The notes below the pieces were generated by a model. That model searched no databases. It worked only from the letters and a program-made list of their open reading frames with translations, and was not told where the DNA came from. A stretch of 64,000 nt of DNA from Bacillota bacterium. GTDB lineage: Bacteria > Bacillota > Clostridia > Christensenellales > SZUA-584. Of this stretch, positions 43,062 through 50,575 are shown one piece after another. The position numbers and the translations under genes were made by a program. Every line of letters begins with the position of its first letter. Positions within the stretch are counted from its first letter, which is position 1. The stretch spans positions 1 through 64,000 of the forward strand of contig JAEWRI010000012.1 of assembly GCA_023460085.1 (NCBI GenBank). Direction: 5' to 3'.

Positions 43062-43574
43062 TTACAGGGTTTCCAGCTGTCCGTCCAGCAGCACGCTGTC
43101 GCCGCGCTCCAGCGCGACCATGCCCGTGCGCGCCAGCTCCGCGATTCCGTATCTGCGCAGTGTTTCGATGCTGGCGTCGATGAACGACACCGTGCCGGTG
43201 AGCTGTATGGTGGCGGTTGCGTCGCCGATGTCCAGCACGACGCCGCCCCGCGCCGCAACGTCCTCCATCATTTCGCGGCGTTCACCGTTGAGGTGCAGCT
43301 TGACGAGGGCGACCTCGCGCATTGCGCCCTTGTCCGCCGGAATTTCCTTGATGGCCTTTACATCCAGCAGCTTGTCAAACTGCTTGATAACCTGCTCGAT
43401 GACGGCATCGTCCGCGTACATCACGATGGTGATGCGCGACAAAGCCGGGTCGGCGGTGATGCCGACGGTCAAGCTGTCGATGTTGAACCCCCGGCGGCTG
43501 ATGAGCCCGGATATCCGGCACAGCACACCCGGCTGATTCGATACGATAAAGGATATAACCCGCTGTTGCTCCAT
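43062..43574 (-). CDS. ilvN: Acetolactate synthase small (regulatory) subunit
   Basis: The 170-residue protein has an N-terminal ACT domain (ISFIVSNQPGVLCRISGLISRRGFNIDSL) that senses valine, and a C-terminal ALS_ss domain. It activates IlvB and gives feedback inhibition. The ATG at 43574 lies well after the T-box; the longer frame to 43715 is T-box sequence read through and is rejected. It is the first gene of the operon. Confidence 0.95.
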   Translation of the reverse strand: MEQQRVISFIVSNQPGVLCRISGLISRRGFNIDSLTVGITADPALSRITIVMYADDAVIEQVIKQFDKLLDVKAIKEIPADKGAMREVALVKLHLNGERREMMEDVAARGGVVLDIGDATATIQLTGTVSFIDASIETLRRYGIAELARTGMVALERGDSVLLDGQLETL

Positions 43575-43650
43575 GGCGACATTGCCCCTTTCATACGGTG
43601 ATTTTGCGTCCGTGCTCTTTATTAAAGACACCTTACGCAGCTCTGGGTAA

Positions 43651-43917
43651 TAAAAAAACCGCACTCTTCCTGTTTGTTCGAAGAGACGCGGTTGCTTCCA
43701 ACCTCGCGGTACCACTCATCTTGCCTTTAATAAAAAGGCCACTTCAGGCTCTGTCAAGCCCTAAACCGATAACGGGGTTAACCGGCAATGTCTACTGGTT
43801 TCGACATGCAGCTCCGGAGTGATCTGCCATTGCCCTGCGATACCGGATTTCACCTGCCTCCGGCTCTCTGCGATCGCTGCACGCAACGCCCGTCTCCATC
43901 AACGCTTGGTATAATTG
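43651..43917 (-). promoter_or_regulatory. T-box riboswitch, isoleucine specifier likely
   Basis: Read on the minus strand, the leader has the conserved T-box core GTGGTACCGCG (near 43713-43703). A terminator follows it (CCGCGTCTCTTC pairing with GGAAGAGTGCGG, then a run of seven T, 43692-43652). Stem I starts with AGAGAG. The specifier-loop region reads AGATCACTCCGGAG, giving ATC (43823-43821), an isoleucine codon. Uncharged tRNA-Ile would favour the antiterminator and turn the operon on. Confidence 0.88.
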
Positions 43918-43922
43918 ATGAC

Positions 43923-43951
43923 ATGTTAGCAAAATAAAACGTCTGTGTCAA
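43923..43951 (-). promoter_or_regulatory. Promoter of the ilv operon
   Basis: On the minus strand consensus TTGACA (43951-43946) and TAACAT (43928-43923) are 17 bases apart, starting the T-box transcript at about 43917. Confidence 0.8.
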
Positions 43952-44122
43952 TGATATTTTTTATTCTATTACTATTTCTTCAGAAATGTGACCGTTTGCG
44001 GCATATAACGCTCAATTCTGCAGTATCAGCGCACAAAAATGCATGGCGCTGAAAAAAGCCGCGGTACCGTGCTATGATGATGCTCAGAAAAACATATCAG
44101 CGGTACAGAAAGGACGAATGTT

Positions 44123-44494
44123 ATGCTCGTATTTAAAGTGAAGTGGCTGCCGTGGATTATGATCATTGTCGGGGTTCTCGCAATCATCGTCGGGGTGGCG
44201 AATTTCTGGAGCGTCGCAAGCCTGATAGCAGGCATAATATGGGCCGCAGCACAGGTTTCCGCGAAAAAGGGATCGTCCTCTTCCGGTGCTTCGACGAGAA
44301 GCGCCGCGTCCGGTGCAGCGCAGGGGAGCGGTACTACTCAAGCCCGGCCGTACAGTGCGTCGCCGCAGCCGCCCGCGCCGCCGGTGGCGCCTGCCGCACA
44401 GATAGCGTATCAGGTCTGCCCGTACTGCGGGAGCCAGGGTGACTCGAGGGCGGCGTTTTGCAACCAGTGCGGCGCACCGCTGAATCGGCGATAG
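44123..44494 (+). CDS. Membrane protein with C-terminal zinc ribbon
   Basis: The 123-residue protein has one or two N-terminal membrane helices (WIMIIVGVLAIIVGVANFW), a Ser/Ala/Pro linker, and a C-terminal zinc ribbon (CPYCGSQGDSRAAFCNQCGAPLN). The zinc-ribbon type is common in small Clostridial membrane proteins of unknown function. The SD is AGAAAGGA. It appears monocistronic. Confidence 0.75.
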   Translation: MLVFKVKWLPWIMIIVGVLAIIVGVANFWSVASLIAGIIWAAAQVSAKKGSSSSGASTRSAASGAAQGSGTTQARPYSASPQPPAPPVAPAAQIAYQVCPYCGSQGDSRAAFCNQCGAPLNRR

Positions 44495-44812
44495 TCGCAT
44501 GGGACAAGCCTTTCCGCGCGGCACAAAATACAGCATCGGCGAAGAAAAGCAACACTTTTGCGAAATCATCGGATGTGATAGAATATCGGTTGTGTATTTC
44601 CCTTTAGGCGGGCGGGCAGACGGATGCCGTGCGACCGAACCTGTACACGTGGATGCGCGCGGGTGCAGCGGGTATCGCAGCGGTTTCGTCCAGGCCAGGG
44701 CCAATACAGCGCCGGGTGAGAAAGGAAAACGTATATGGCCGGGCTGCAAAACGCGGTGTCTGTTTCAAATAAATACCGTATCAACGGCTGCATGAAACCG
44801 CGTTGAAAAGCG
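44495..44812. other. Gene-free stretch before rpmG
   Basis: I see no convincing gene, tRNA or RNA element here. An open frame of 98 codons exists but lacks an SD and resembles no protein. The promoter of the next operon begins at 44813. Confidence 0.5.
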
Positions 44813-44841
44813 TTGACAATCCTCTTGCAGTGTGATAAATT
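44813..44841 (+). promoter_or_regulatory. Promoter of the rpmG-secE-nusG-rplKA operon
   Basis: Consensus TTGACA (44813-44818) and TAAATT (44836-44841) are 17 bases apart. Confidence 0.75.
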
Positions 44842-44861
44842 ATCTCATGGTGTGCTAAGCG

Positions 44862-44882
44862 AAAGGCTGCGAGGCCTTTTTT
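44862..44882 (+). terminator. Leader hairpin with T-run before rpmG
   Basis: AAAGGC (44862-44867) pairs with GCCTTT (44874-44879) and T continues to 44882. It is only about 15 bases after the expected transcript start and could be an attenuator or a weak transcription pause site. Confidence 0.4.
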
Positions 44883-44916
44883 AGATTGCGCTGATGAAAT
44901 ATGAAGGAGTTTAGCC

Positions 44917-45066
44917 ATGCGTACCAAGATCACGCTGGCTTGCAGCGAGTGCAAGCAGAGAAACTATGACACGATGAAGAACAAGAAGAACGATCCCGAC
45001 AGGCTTGAGATGAAGAAGTATTGCCGTTTCTGCAAGAAACATACCGCACACAAGGAGACCAAGTAG
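44917..45066 (+). CDS. rpmG: 50S ribosomal protein L33
   Basis: This 49-residue gene encodes MRTKITLACSECKQRNYDT at its start, and ends CRFCKKHTAHKETK. The four Cys of the zinc-binding L33 form (CSEC, CRFC) are present. AAGGAG precedes the ATG. Its place before secE and nusG is typical of Firmicutes. Confidence 0.97.
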   Translation: MRTKITLACSECKQRNYDTMKNKKNDPDRLEMKKYCRFCKKHTAHKETK

Positions 45067-45118
45067 TATAATCCGTAACCTTTTGGGTATTTTATTAAAC
45101 ATTTAGGATGTGAGGGCA

Positions 45119-45391
45119 ATGGCTAAGACAAAGTTACTCGGTAACGACCGCAAGGAGAAGCTGGAACAACAGCGGAAAGCCGCCAAGGCCGCCAACAAGA
45201 AAAAGCGCAGGAGTCCCGCCCGGTTTTTCAAGGACGTGTATTCCGAGCTGAAAAAGGTGACGTGGCCGACGCTTAAAGAACTGGTCAAGTACGCAGGTGC
45301 CGTCATTGCGTTCATACTCGTGATTGCGGTGATCGTTGGCCTGATGGACGCGGGCTTCAAGCAGTTGTTTGAGCTGGTGCTGAAACAGTAA
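45119..45391 (+). CDS. secE: Protein translocase subunit SecE
   Basis: The 90-residue protein has a basic N-terminus, the amphipathic FFKDVYSELKKVTWPTLKEL motif and one membrane helix (VIAFILVIAVIVGLMDAG), which is the minimal SecE of Gram-positives. The ATG at 45119 with GAGGG upstream is preferred over a GTG three codons earlier. It stabilises SecY in the translocon. Confidence 0.95.
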   Translation: MAKTKLLGNDRKEKLEQQRKAAKAANKKKRRSPARFFKDVYSELKKVTWPTLKELVKYAGAVIAFILVIAVIVGLMDAGFKQLFELVLKQ

Positions 45392-45432
45392 GGGAGGCGC
45401 GCCTCTGTGAGAACGGCGGCGCAACATCGGAT

Positions 45433-46056
45433 ATGTCGGATGAGTTAAAACCCGGCGGCGTGCTGGAAGCGCCGGAGGAGATGACCGAACAGAATAGAAA
45501 GCCCGAAGGCCCCGTCGGCGTTTTCATCAAACAGGAGAAGACCGATAAGCCTTATTGGTATGTCGTTCACACCTATTCCGGTTACGAGAACAAGGTGAAA
45601 GCGAATCTCGAAAAGGCGATCATTAACCGCGGCTTCGAAGATGTCATTCTTGAAGTGAAAGTCCCGATGGAAGAGACCATCGAGATGAAGAACGGCAAGA
45701 AAAAGCACGTCATGAAAAAGATGTATCCCGGTTACGTGATGGTCAAGATGATACTGGACGACGAGACCTGGTACGTAGTGCGCAATACGCGCGGCGTCAC
45801 CGGCTTCGTAGGGCCGGGCAGCAAGCCCATTCCGCTGACGGATAAGGAAGTTCGCGCCATGGGCGTGGAGAACGTCCAGATTCGGCTGGATGTCGAGGTG
45901 GGCGAGAATGTGATGGTGACCTCTGGGCCGCTGGAGAGCTTTGTCGGCGTGGTCAGAGAGGTCAATCCGGAGAAGCAGAAGGTCAAGGTGGTGGTGTCCA
46001 TGTTCGGGCGCGATACGCTGGTAGACCTCGACTTCGTACAGATCAAACGCATCTAA
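45433..46056 (+). CDS. nusG: Transcription termination/antitermination factor NusG
   Basis: The 207-residue protein has the NGN domain (PYWYVVHTYSGYENKVKANLE, KMYPGYVMVKMI, RNTRGVTGFVG) and a C-terminal KOW domain (VTSGPLESFVGVVREVNPEKQKVKV). An acidic N-terminal extension of about 35 residues precedes the core. NusG binds RNA polymerase and couples it to ribosomes and Rho. Confidence 0.97.
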   Translation: MSDELKPGGVLEAPEEMTEQNRKPEGPVGVFIKQEKTDKPYWYVVHTYSGYENKVKANLEKAIINRGFEDVILEVKVPMEETIEMKNGKKKHVMKKMYPGYVMVKMILDDETWYVVRNTRGVTGFVGPGSKPIPLTDKEVRAMGVENVQIRLDVEVGENVMVTSGPLESFVGVVREVNPEKQKVKVVVSMFGRDTLVDLDFVQIKRI

Positions 46057-46149
46057 AGGGCTTTGCCCTTTACGGCAAGTGGGAGGAAAAGGCCGCCCCG
46101 GCGGTATCGGATTTCCGCTTGTACCACATTTTATTTAGGAGGAGTAACC

Positions 46150-46575
46150 ATGGCGAAGAAAATCACCGGTTACGTCAAACTGCAGATTCCTGCAGGCAAG
46201 GCGACGCCTGCGCCGCCCGTGGGCCCGGCCCTCGGTCAGCACGGCGTCAACATCATGGGCTTCTGTAAGGAGTTCAACGAGAAGACCGCCAAACAGGTGG
46301 GCTACATCATCCCCGTCGTCATCACGGTGTACGGAGACAGAACGTTCACGTTCATCATGAAGACGCCGCCGGCGCCCGTGCTCATCAAGAAGGCCATCGG
46401 CCTCGAGAAGGGCAGCGGAGAGCCGCGCTCCAAGAAGGTTGGCAAGATCACCAAGGCGCAGTGCAGAGAGATTGGCGAGCTGAAAATGCCGGATCTCAAC
46501 GCGGCCAGCGTGGACGCCGCCGCTCGTATGATTGCAGGAACTGCAAGAAGCATGGGCGTCGAGGTCGTTGACTGA
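46150..46575 (+). CDS. rplK: 50S ribosomal protein L11
   Basis: The 141-residue protein starts MAKKITGYVKLQIPAGKATP and has the L11 signature PALGQHGVNIMGFCKEFN. AGGAGGAG precedes the ATG at 46150, which rules out the longer frame. It is a substrate for the PrmA methyltransferase encoded further right in the window. Confidence 0.98.
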   Translation: MAKKITGYVKLQIPAGKATPAPPVGPALGQHGVNIMGFCKEFNEKTAKQVGYIIPVVITVYGDRTFTFIMKTPPAPVLIKKAIGLEKGSGEPRSKKVGKITKAQCREIGELKMPDLNAASVDAAARMIAGTARSMGVEVVD

Positions 46576-46622
46576 GGAGAATGTGGGAGGCCATAAGGCC
46601 GCTTGACCACAGGGAGGATTGC

Positions 46623-47315
46623 ATGAAAAGAGGAAAGAAGTATCTCGAAAGCCTGAAGGCTTACGACAAGACAAATCTGTATGATCCAAGCGACGCGCTG
46701 CAGTTCGCCGTGGATACCGCCAAGGCCAAGTTCGACGAGACCATCGAGGTTTCCGTCCGCCTCGGCGTAGACCCACGCCATGCCGACCAGCAGGTCCGTG
46801 GCGCCATCGTGCTGCCGCACGGCACAGGCAAAACCGTCCGCGTGCTGGTATTCGCCAAGGGCGACCTCGCGAAGGAAGCCGAGGAAGCCGGCGCGGATTA
46901 CGTCGGCGCTGACGAGTTCGTAGAGAAGATCCAGAAGGAAAACTGGTTTGAGTTCGACGTCTGCGTCGCCTCGCCCGACATGATGGGCGTGGTTGGCAAG
47001 ATTGGCCGCGTTCTGGGCCCCAAGGGCCTCATGCCGAACCCCAAGTCCGGCACGGTGACGCGCGACATCGCCAAGGCGATCGCGGATATCAAAGCCGGTA
47101 AGGTGGAGTACCGCGTGGACAAAACGTCTATCGTGCACGTCATCATCGGCAAGAAGAGCTTCGGACGTGAAAAGCTGCAGGAAAACCTTGCGGCGCTGAT
47201 GGAAGCCGTTATCAAGGCCAAGCCGTCTGCCGCGAAGGGCACCTATTTAAAGAGCGTCGTCGTTTCTTCCACGATGGGCCCCGGCGTCAAAATAAACCCG
47301 CTTCGGTTTATGTAG
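46623..47315 (+). CDS. rplA: 50S ribosomal protein L1
   Basis: The 230-residue L1 protein has the conserved GRVLGPKGLMPNPKSGTVT and ends STMGPGVKINPLRFM. The GGGAGG before ATG 46623 supports that start. Confidence 0.98.
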   Translation: MKRGKKYLESLKAYDKTNLYDPSDALQFAVDTAKAKFDETIEVSVRLGVDPRHADQQVRGAIVLPHGTGKTVRVLVFAKGDLAKEAEEAGADYVGADEFVEKIQKENWFEFDVCVASPDMMGVVGKIGRVLGPKGLMPNPKSGTVTRDIAKAIADIKAGKVEYRVDKTSIVHVIIGKKSFGREKLQENLAALMEAVIKAKPSAAKGTYLKSVVVSSTMGPGVKINPLRFM

Positions 47316-47344
47316 TTGACACGAGGCGCTGTCACTGGTAGAAT
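47316..47344 (+). promoter_or_regulatory. Promoter of rplJ-rplL
   Basis: TTGACA (47316-47321), starting directly at the end of rplA, and TAGAAT (47339-47344) are 17 bases apart. Confidence 0.8.
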
Positions 47345-47350
47345 GGTCAG

Positions 47351-47480
47351 GTCAATTGAATAACCCCGGTCTGCCGAAGACACAGGGCCGCGGATGCGGT
47401 TAAACATCCTGTCGAGGAGAGCCATCATCAAAAAGTAACCCTTTTTGCGCGGCTTTCCCGTGCAAAAAGGGTTTTTGATT
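47351..47480 (+). promoter_or_regulatory. L10 ribosomal protein leader with attenuator
   Basis: The 160-base leader ends in a strong stem, AACCCTTTTTGC (47437-47448) with GCAAAAAGGGTT (47462-47473), followed by TTTG. The upstream part (near 47405-47430, CATCCTGTCGAGGAGAGCC) can fold into a kink-turn-like structure as in L10 leaders. In Firmicutes L10-L12 binds such leaders and controls the operon. Exact limits of the RNA are uncertain. Confidence 0.75.
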
Positions 47481-47510
47481 GTAAGGTTGTTTACGGGAGG
47501 TGAAACAGGT

Positions 47511-48038
47511 TTGAGTGAAAAAGCCATAGCGGCAAAGCAACAGGTCGTCCAGGAAATACGGGAAAAAATGGAGCGCGCACAGGGCATGATATTCTACGAC
47601 TATCGCGGCCTGACGGTTGCGGAAGTCACGGAGTTGCGCAACAACTTCCGCGCGGCAGGTGTGGAATACCACGTCATCAAGAATTCCATGCTGACGCGTG
47701 CGGCGGATCAGCTCGAGATCAAGGGGCTGGACCAGTATCTTTCCGGTCCTACGGCGGTAGCCTTCGGCTACAATGATCCCGTAGCGCCCGCAAAGGTGCT
47801 CGTGGATTTCGTCAAGAAGGTTAAGAAGACCGAGATTAAGTCGGGCGTGCTGGGCAAGAAGGTCGTCGACGCCAAGGGCGTGGAGGCGCTGTCCCAGATG
47901 CCGTCCAGAGAGCAGATGATAGCACATCTGGCTGCAACGCTGAACGCGCCCATATCGGGGCTGGCGCGCTCGCTGTCGGGCATTATCTGCAAGCTGGGAT
48001 ACGCGCTCAACGCGGTCATCGATCAGAAACAGGCGTAA
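47511..48038 (+). CDS. rplJ: 50S ribosomal protein L10
   Basis: The 175-residue L10 protein anchors L12 at the stalk. It has GMIFYDYRGLTVAEVTELRN and SGPTAVAFGYNDPVAPAKV. The start is TTG at 47511: no ATG or GTG fits in frame, and GGGAGG lies ten bases upstream. Family members begin with the SEKAIAAKQQVV-like sequence that follows. Confidence 0.95.
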   Translation: MSEKAIAAKQQVVQEIREKMERAQGMIFYDYRGLTVAEVTELRNNFRAAGVEYHVIKNSMLTRAADQLEIKGLDQYLSGPTAVAFGYNDPVAPAKVLVDFVKKVKKTEIKSGVLGKKVVDAKGVEALSQMPSREQMIAHLAATLNAPISGLARSLSGIICKLGYALNAVIDQKQA

Positions 48039-48081
48039 GGGTACGCACAAACAAATTTGAAATTAAACGGAGGAGTTTAAA

Positions 48082-48459
48082 ATGAACATTCAGGAAATGT
48101 TGGAAGCCATTGAGAAGATGACAGTTCTGGAGCTTTCCGAGCTCGTCAAGGCCATCGAGGATAAGTTCGGCGTGAGTGCCGCTGCGCCTGTGGCGGTTGC
48201 TGCTGCGGGTCCGGCTGCTGCGGCTGCGGCTCCGGTTGAGGAAGAGAAGACCGAGTTCGACGTAGTGCTGAAGGACGTCGGCCCCGAGAAGATTAAGGTC
48301 ATCAAGGTCGTCCGTGAAGTGACGGGCCTCGGCCTCAAGGAAGCGAAGGACGTCGTTGACGGCGCTCCCAGCACCGTGAAGGAGGCGATTCCCAAGGAAG
48401 AAGCCGCCAGCATCGTCGAGAAGTTCAAGGAAGTCGGCGCTGTCTGCGAAGTGAAGTAA
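48082..48459 (+). CDS. rplL: 50S ribosomal protein L7/L12
   Basis: The 125-residue acidic stalk protein has an N-terminal dimer domain (VLELSELVKAIEDKFGV), an Ala-rich hinge, and the C-terminal domain (DVVLKDVGPEKIKVIKVVREVTGLGLKEAKDVVD). GGAGG precedes the ATG. An IS3-family element starts 39 bases after its stop. Confidence 0.98.
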   Translation: MNIQEMLEAIEKMTVLELSELVKAIEDKFGVSAAAPVAVAAAGPAAAAAAPVEEEKTEFDVVLKDVGPEKIKVIKVVREVTGLGLKEAKDVVDGAPSTVKEAIPKEEAASIVEKFKEVGAVCEVK

Positions 48460-48475
48460 TATCCCATAAACGCAT

Positions 48476-48490
48476 GGAACCGGCTGTGAA
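48476..48490 (+). terminator. Left half of the rplL terminator, apparently split by an IS
   Basis: GG-AA-CCGG-CT-GTGAA here can pair with TTCAC-T-CCGG-AG-CC at 49773-49786 on the far side of the IS3 element. A T-run follows there (TTGTTTTTATTT). Joining the flanks restores a rho-independent terminator for rplJ-rplL. Confidence 0.55.
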
Positions 48491-48526
48491 ATTGAAGTGA
48501 CCCCTAAAAGTTAGACAAATATTTAT

Positions 48527-49369
48527 TTAAGTAGTCGATAGGGCTTGCTGCCTATGAACAACGGGCGGTAAGCCCTTTAGCTTTGCCTTAATGCGGCGAT
48601 TATTGTAGTAGTCAAGATACTCTTTCAACTCTGCCTTAAAATGCTCTATCGAGTCGAACTCTTGAAGATAGAGCAGCTCACTTTTGAGCAGACCAAAGAA
48701 ATTCTCAATTACGGCATTGTCCAAGCAGTTCCCCTTACGACTCATACTCTGACGGACACCTTTAGCCTTCAGCATTCTCTGATAGTGCTTATGCTGATAC
48801 TGCCAGCCCTGATCGGAGTGAAGAATGAGATTGGTTCCATCTTCAATCTGATAAAATGCCTTCTCCAGCATACTTATTGCCATAGATAGTGCTGGCTTAT
48901 CTGAAATCACGTAGCTAATGACATCGGAGCTGTAAAGGTCGAGTATTGGAGAAAGATATAGTTTTTGCCCAAACAGACTGAACTCCGTCACATCGGTTAC
49001 CCATTTTTGGTTCGGCGCTGTTGCTTTAAAGTTTTGTTCCAGCAGGTTTGGCGCTACCTTTCCAACCTCTCCTTTATAGGACTTATACTTCTTCATTCGC
49101 ACCCGGCAGACGATCCCAAGTTTCTTCATGAGCCGCTGAACAGTCTTATGGTTGATGATATAACCGCGGTTATGAAGTTCGCTGGTGATTCGGCGATATC
49201 CATAACGCCCTTTGTGCTCGGTGTATATGCTTGTGATCTGTTCTTTGATTTCGCTATACTTATCAGAAGTCATCCTGCACTTAGCATAATAGTAATACGT
49301 TGACCGTGGCAAGCCTGATACTTCAATGAGCAACGAAATCTTGTGCTTATGCCTCAGTTCCCAGATCAC
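48527..49369 (-). CDS. IS3-family transposase OrfB (DDE integrase core)
   Basis: The 280-residue protein has the HTH_21-like start, then the rve core with DDE residues: WVTDVTEF, LILHSDQGWQYQ and NAVIENFFGLLKSE, the last two spaced as D-35-E. The frame begins GTG ATC overlapping the orfA stop (GTGA). The fusion product OrfAB could be made by slippage at AAAAG near the end of orfA. Confidence 0.95.
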   Translation of the reverse strand: MIWELRHKHKISLLIEVSGLPRSTYYYYAKCRMTSDKYSEIKEQITSIYTEHKGRYGYRRITSELHNRGYIINHKTVQRLMKKLGIVCRVRMKKYKSYKGEVGKVAPNLLEQNFKATAPNQKWVTDVTEFSLFGQKLYLSPILDLYSSDVISYVISDKPALSMAISMLEKAFYQIEDGTNLILHSDQGWQYQHKHYQRMLKAKGVRQSMSRKGNCLDNAVIENFFGLLKSELLYLQEFDSIEHFKAELKEYLDYYNNRRIKAKLKGLPPVVHRQQALSTT

Positions 49370-49713
49370 TTGCGCCTTTTGCTTTGGCGTTCCTCTTCTA
49401 AAACCAAGGCATTCAATTTTTTTAAGTAGTCATTCTCCGCTCTTAACCGTTGTACTTCGGCAATTAAATCTTCTTCTACCTTCTTGCCCAGCTTTGGTGG
49501 CCTTCCGCCGCCACTACCACGACCACGGCGCTCCACATAGAGGCCTTCGGGGCCTTCTTCCAGATATACTCTTTCCCATTTCCTTACCCGGTCTTTGGTT
49601 ATGCTGAACTGTCTCTCAGTTTCCTTATAGCTTAATCCTTCAGCACGCATAGTCTCAACAACATGCTGTTTAAATTCCCCGGTATACTGCTTGTTCGTTT
49701 TCCCTCTTGGCAT
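49366..49713 (-). CDS. IS3-family transposase OrfA
   Basis: The 115-residue DNA-binding protein has an N-terminal helix-turn-helix (LSYKETERQFSITKDRVRKWERVY). A C-terminal leucine-rich helix (EVQRLRAENDYLKKLNALVLEEE) is typical for oligomerisation of IS3 OrfA. Confidence 0.93.
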   Translation of the reverse strand: MPRGKTNKQYTGEFKQHVVETMRAEGLSYKETERQFSITKDRVRKWERVYLEEGPEGLYVERRGRGSGGGRPPKLGKKVEEDLIAEVQRLRAENDYLKKLNALVLEEERQSKRRK

Positions 49714-49772
49714 ATAAATACACCCCCAAAGCTATTTTCAGTATATCATACTGTCTAACTTTAGGGGTGCAG

Positions 49773-49794
49773 TTCACTCCGGAGCCTTGTTTTT
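49773..49794 (+). terminator. Right half of the rplL terminator
   Basis: TTCAC (49773-49777), CCGG (49779-49782) and CC (49785-49786) complement the segment at 48476-48490. The T-rich run TTGTTTTT follows and overlaps the end of the DUF3788 gene. Confidence 0.55.
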
Positions 49795-50218
49795 ATTTCA
49801 TTCGTTTTAACGCTATCAGGCGACATGCATCCGCCAAGACACTGTCGTTATCCACGGAAATCATAAGCCATTTGGTACGGTTGAAAACGCGCGTATCGTC
49901 AAACAGCCGGTTGACCTCGACCGTATACGCGCTGCGTTCCGCTTCGAAGCGCGCGATTCCTTCGGATGCCAGCACGATAAGCGCTACGAAACCTTCCGGT
50001 TCAGGGTACAACGTGCACAGCGCTTTGCCGCCCTTCTTATACTTCACATTCCAGCCCGGTTTGCCCGCGCATACGCTGTAAGAGATTTCGGGTTCTGTTC
50101 CGTATGTATTCTGGATATGGCTCGCCATATCGCGCCAGCGTCCCCTGCCCGGCTCCGCGATATACTCAGTGATCGCCTCCATATCGGGCATGCTGAATCG
50201 ATCCTGAACGATATCCAT
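49793..50218 (-). CDS. DUF3788 family protein
   Basis: The 141-residue protein has the DUF3788 features PDMEAITEYIAEP, then SVCAGKPGWNVKYKKGGKALCTLYP and a C-terminal WLMISVDN. Function is unknown. GGAGG precedes the ATG. It lies 9 bases downstream of the HIT gene and is probably the end of the heat-shock operon. Confidence 0.85.
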   Translation of the reverse strand: MDIVQDRFSMPDMEAITEYIAEPGRGRWRDMASHIQNTYGTEPEISYSVCAGKPGWNVKYKKGGKALCTLYPEPEGFVALIVLASEGIARFEAERSAYTVEVNRLFDDTRVFNRTKWLMISVDNDSVLADACRLIALKRMK

Positions 50219-50227
50219 ACGCCTCCT

Positions 50228-50575
50228 TCAGCCCGGCGGCCAGCCCATGGCCCGCCCGCCCAGCAGGTGTACGTGCAGATGGTGAACCGTCTGTCCCCCA
50301 TCTTTGCCCGTATTGACGACAAGGCGGAAGCCGTCGTCCAGCTTCAGCTCCTTCGCCAGATTGCGCGCCACCTCCAGCAAATGGGCGATGAGGCTGAAGT
50401 CGCTTTCATCAGCAGCGGCGACAGACGCGATATGCTTTTTGGGGATGATGAGTATGTGCACGGGCGCTTTGGGATCGATGTCGTAGAACGCCAGCGAAGT
50501 ATCATCCTCATACGCCTTCTTGGCGGGAATGCCGCCCGATGCGATGCGGCAGAAAAGGCAGTCTTCCATATTCAT
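50228..50575 (-). CDS. HIT family (histidine triad) nucleotide hydrolase
   Basis: The 115-residue protein has CLFCRIASGGIPAKKAYED and the catalytic histidine triad VHHLHVHLLGG, matching the HINT branch, which hydrolyses nucleoside phosphoramidates. The start overlaps the mtaB stop by 4 bases. A second ATG two codons later is possible. Confidence 0.95.
   Translation of the reverse strand: MNMEDCLFCRIASGGIPAKKAYEDDTSLAFYDIDPKAPVHILIIPKKHIASVAAADESDFSLIAHLLEVARNLAKELKLDDGFRLVVNTGKDGGQTVHHLHVHLLGGRAMGWPPG

Larger units (their letters stand above)
48498..49771 (-). mobile_element. IS3-family insertion sequence (IS150-like), complete
   Basis: The element of about 1.27 kb has imperfect terminal inverted repeats. 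The left end reads TGACCCCTAAAAGTTAGAC, and the right end, as reverse complement, TGCACCCCTAAAGTTAGAC. It contains orfA and orfB in the usual order on the minus strand. I do not see a clear target-site duplication. Both frames are open, so it may be active. Confidence 0.9.

Noticed and set aside
44499..44795. 98-codon open frame before rpmG
   Set aside because: No SD, unusual composition (many Arg/Gly/Cys), and no recognisable domain; an opposite-strand frame exists in the same place.
48460..49800. Target-site duplication of the IS3 element
   Set aside because: I compared three to five bases on each side and found no convincing match.
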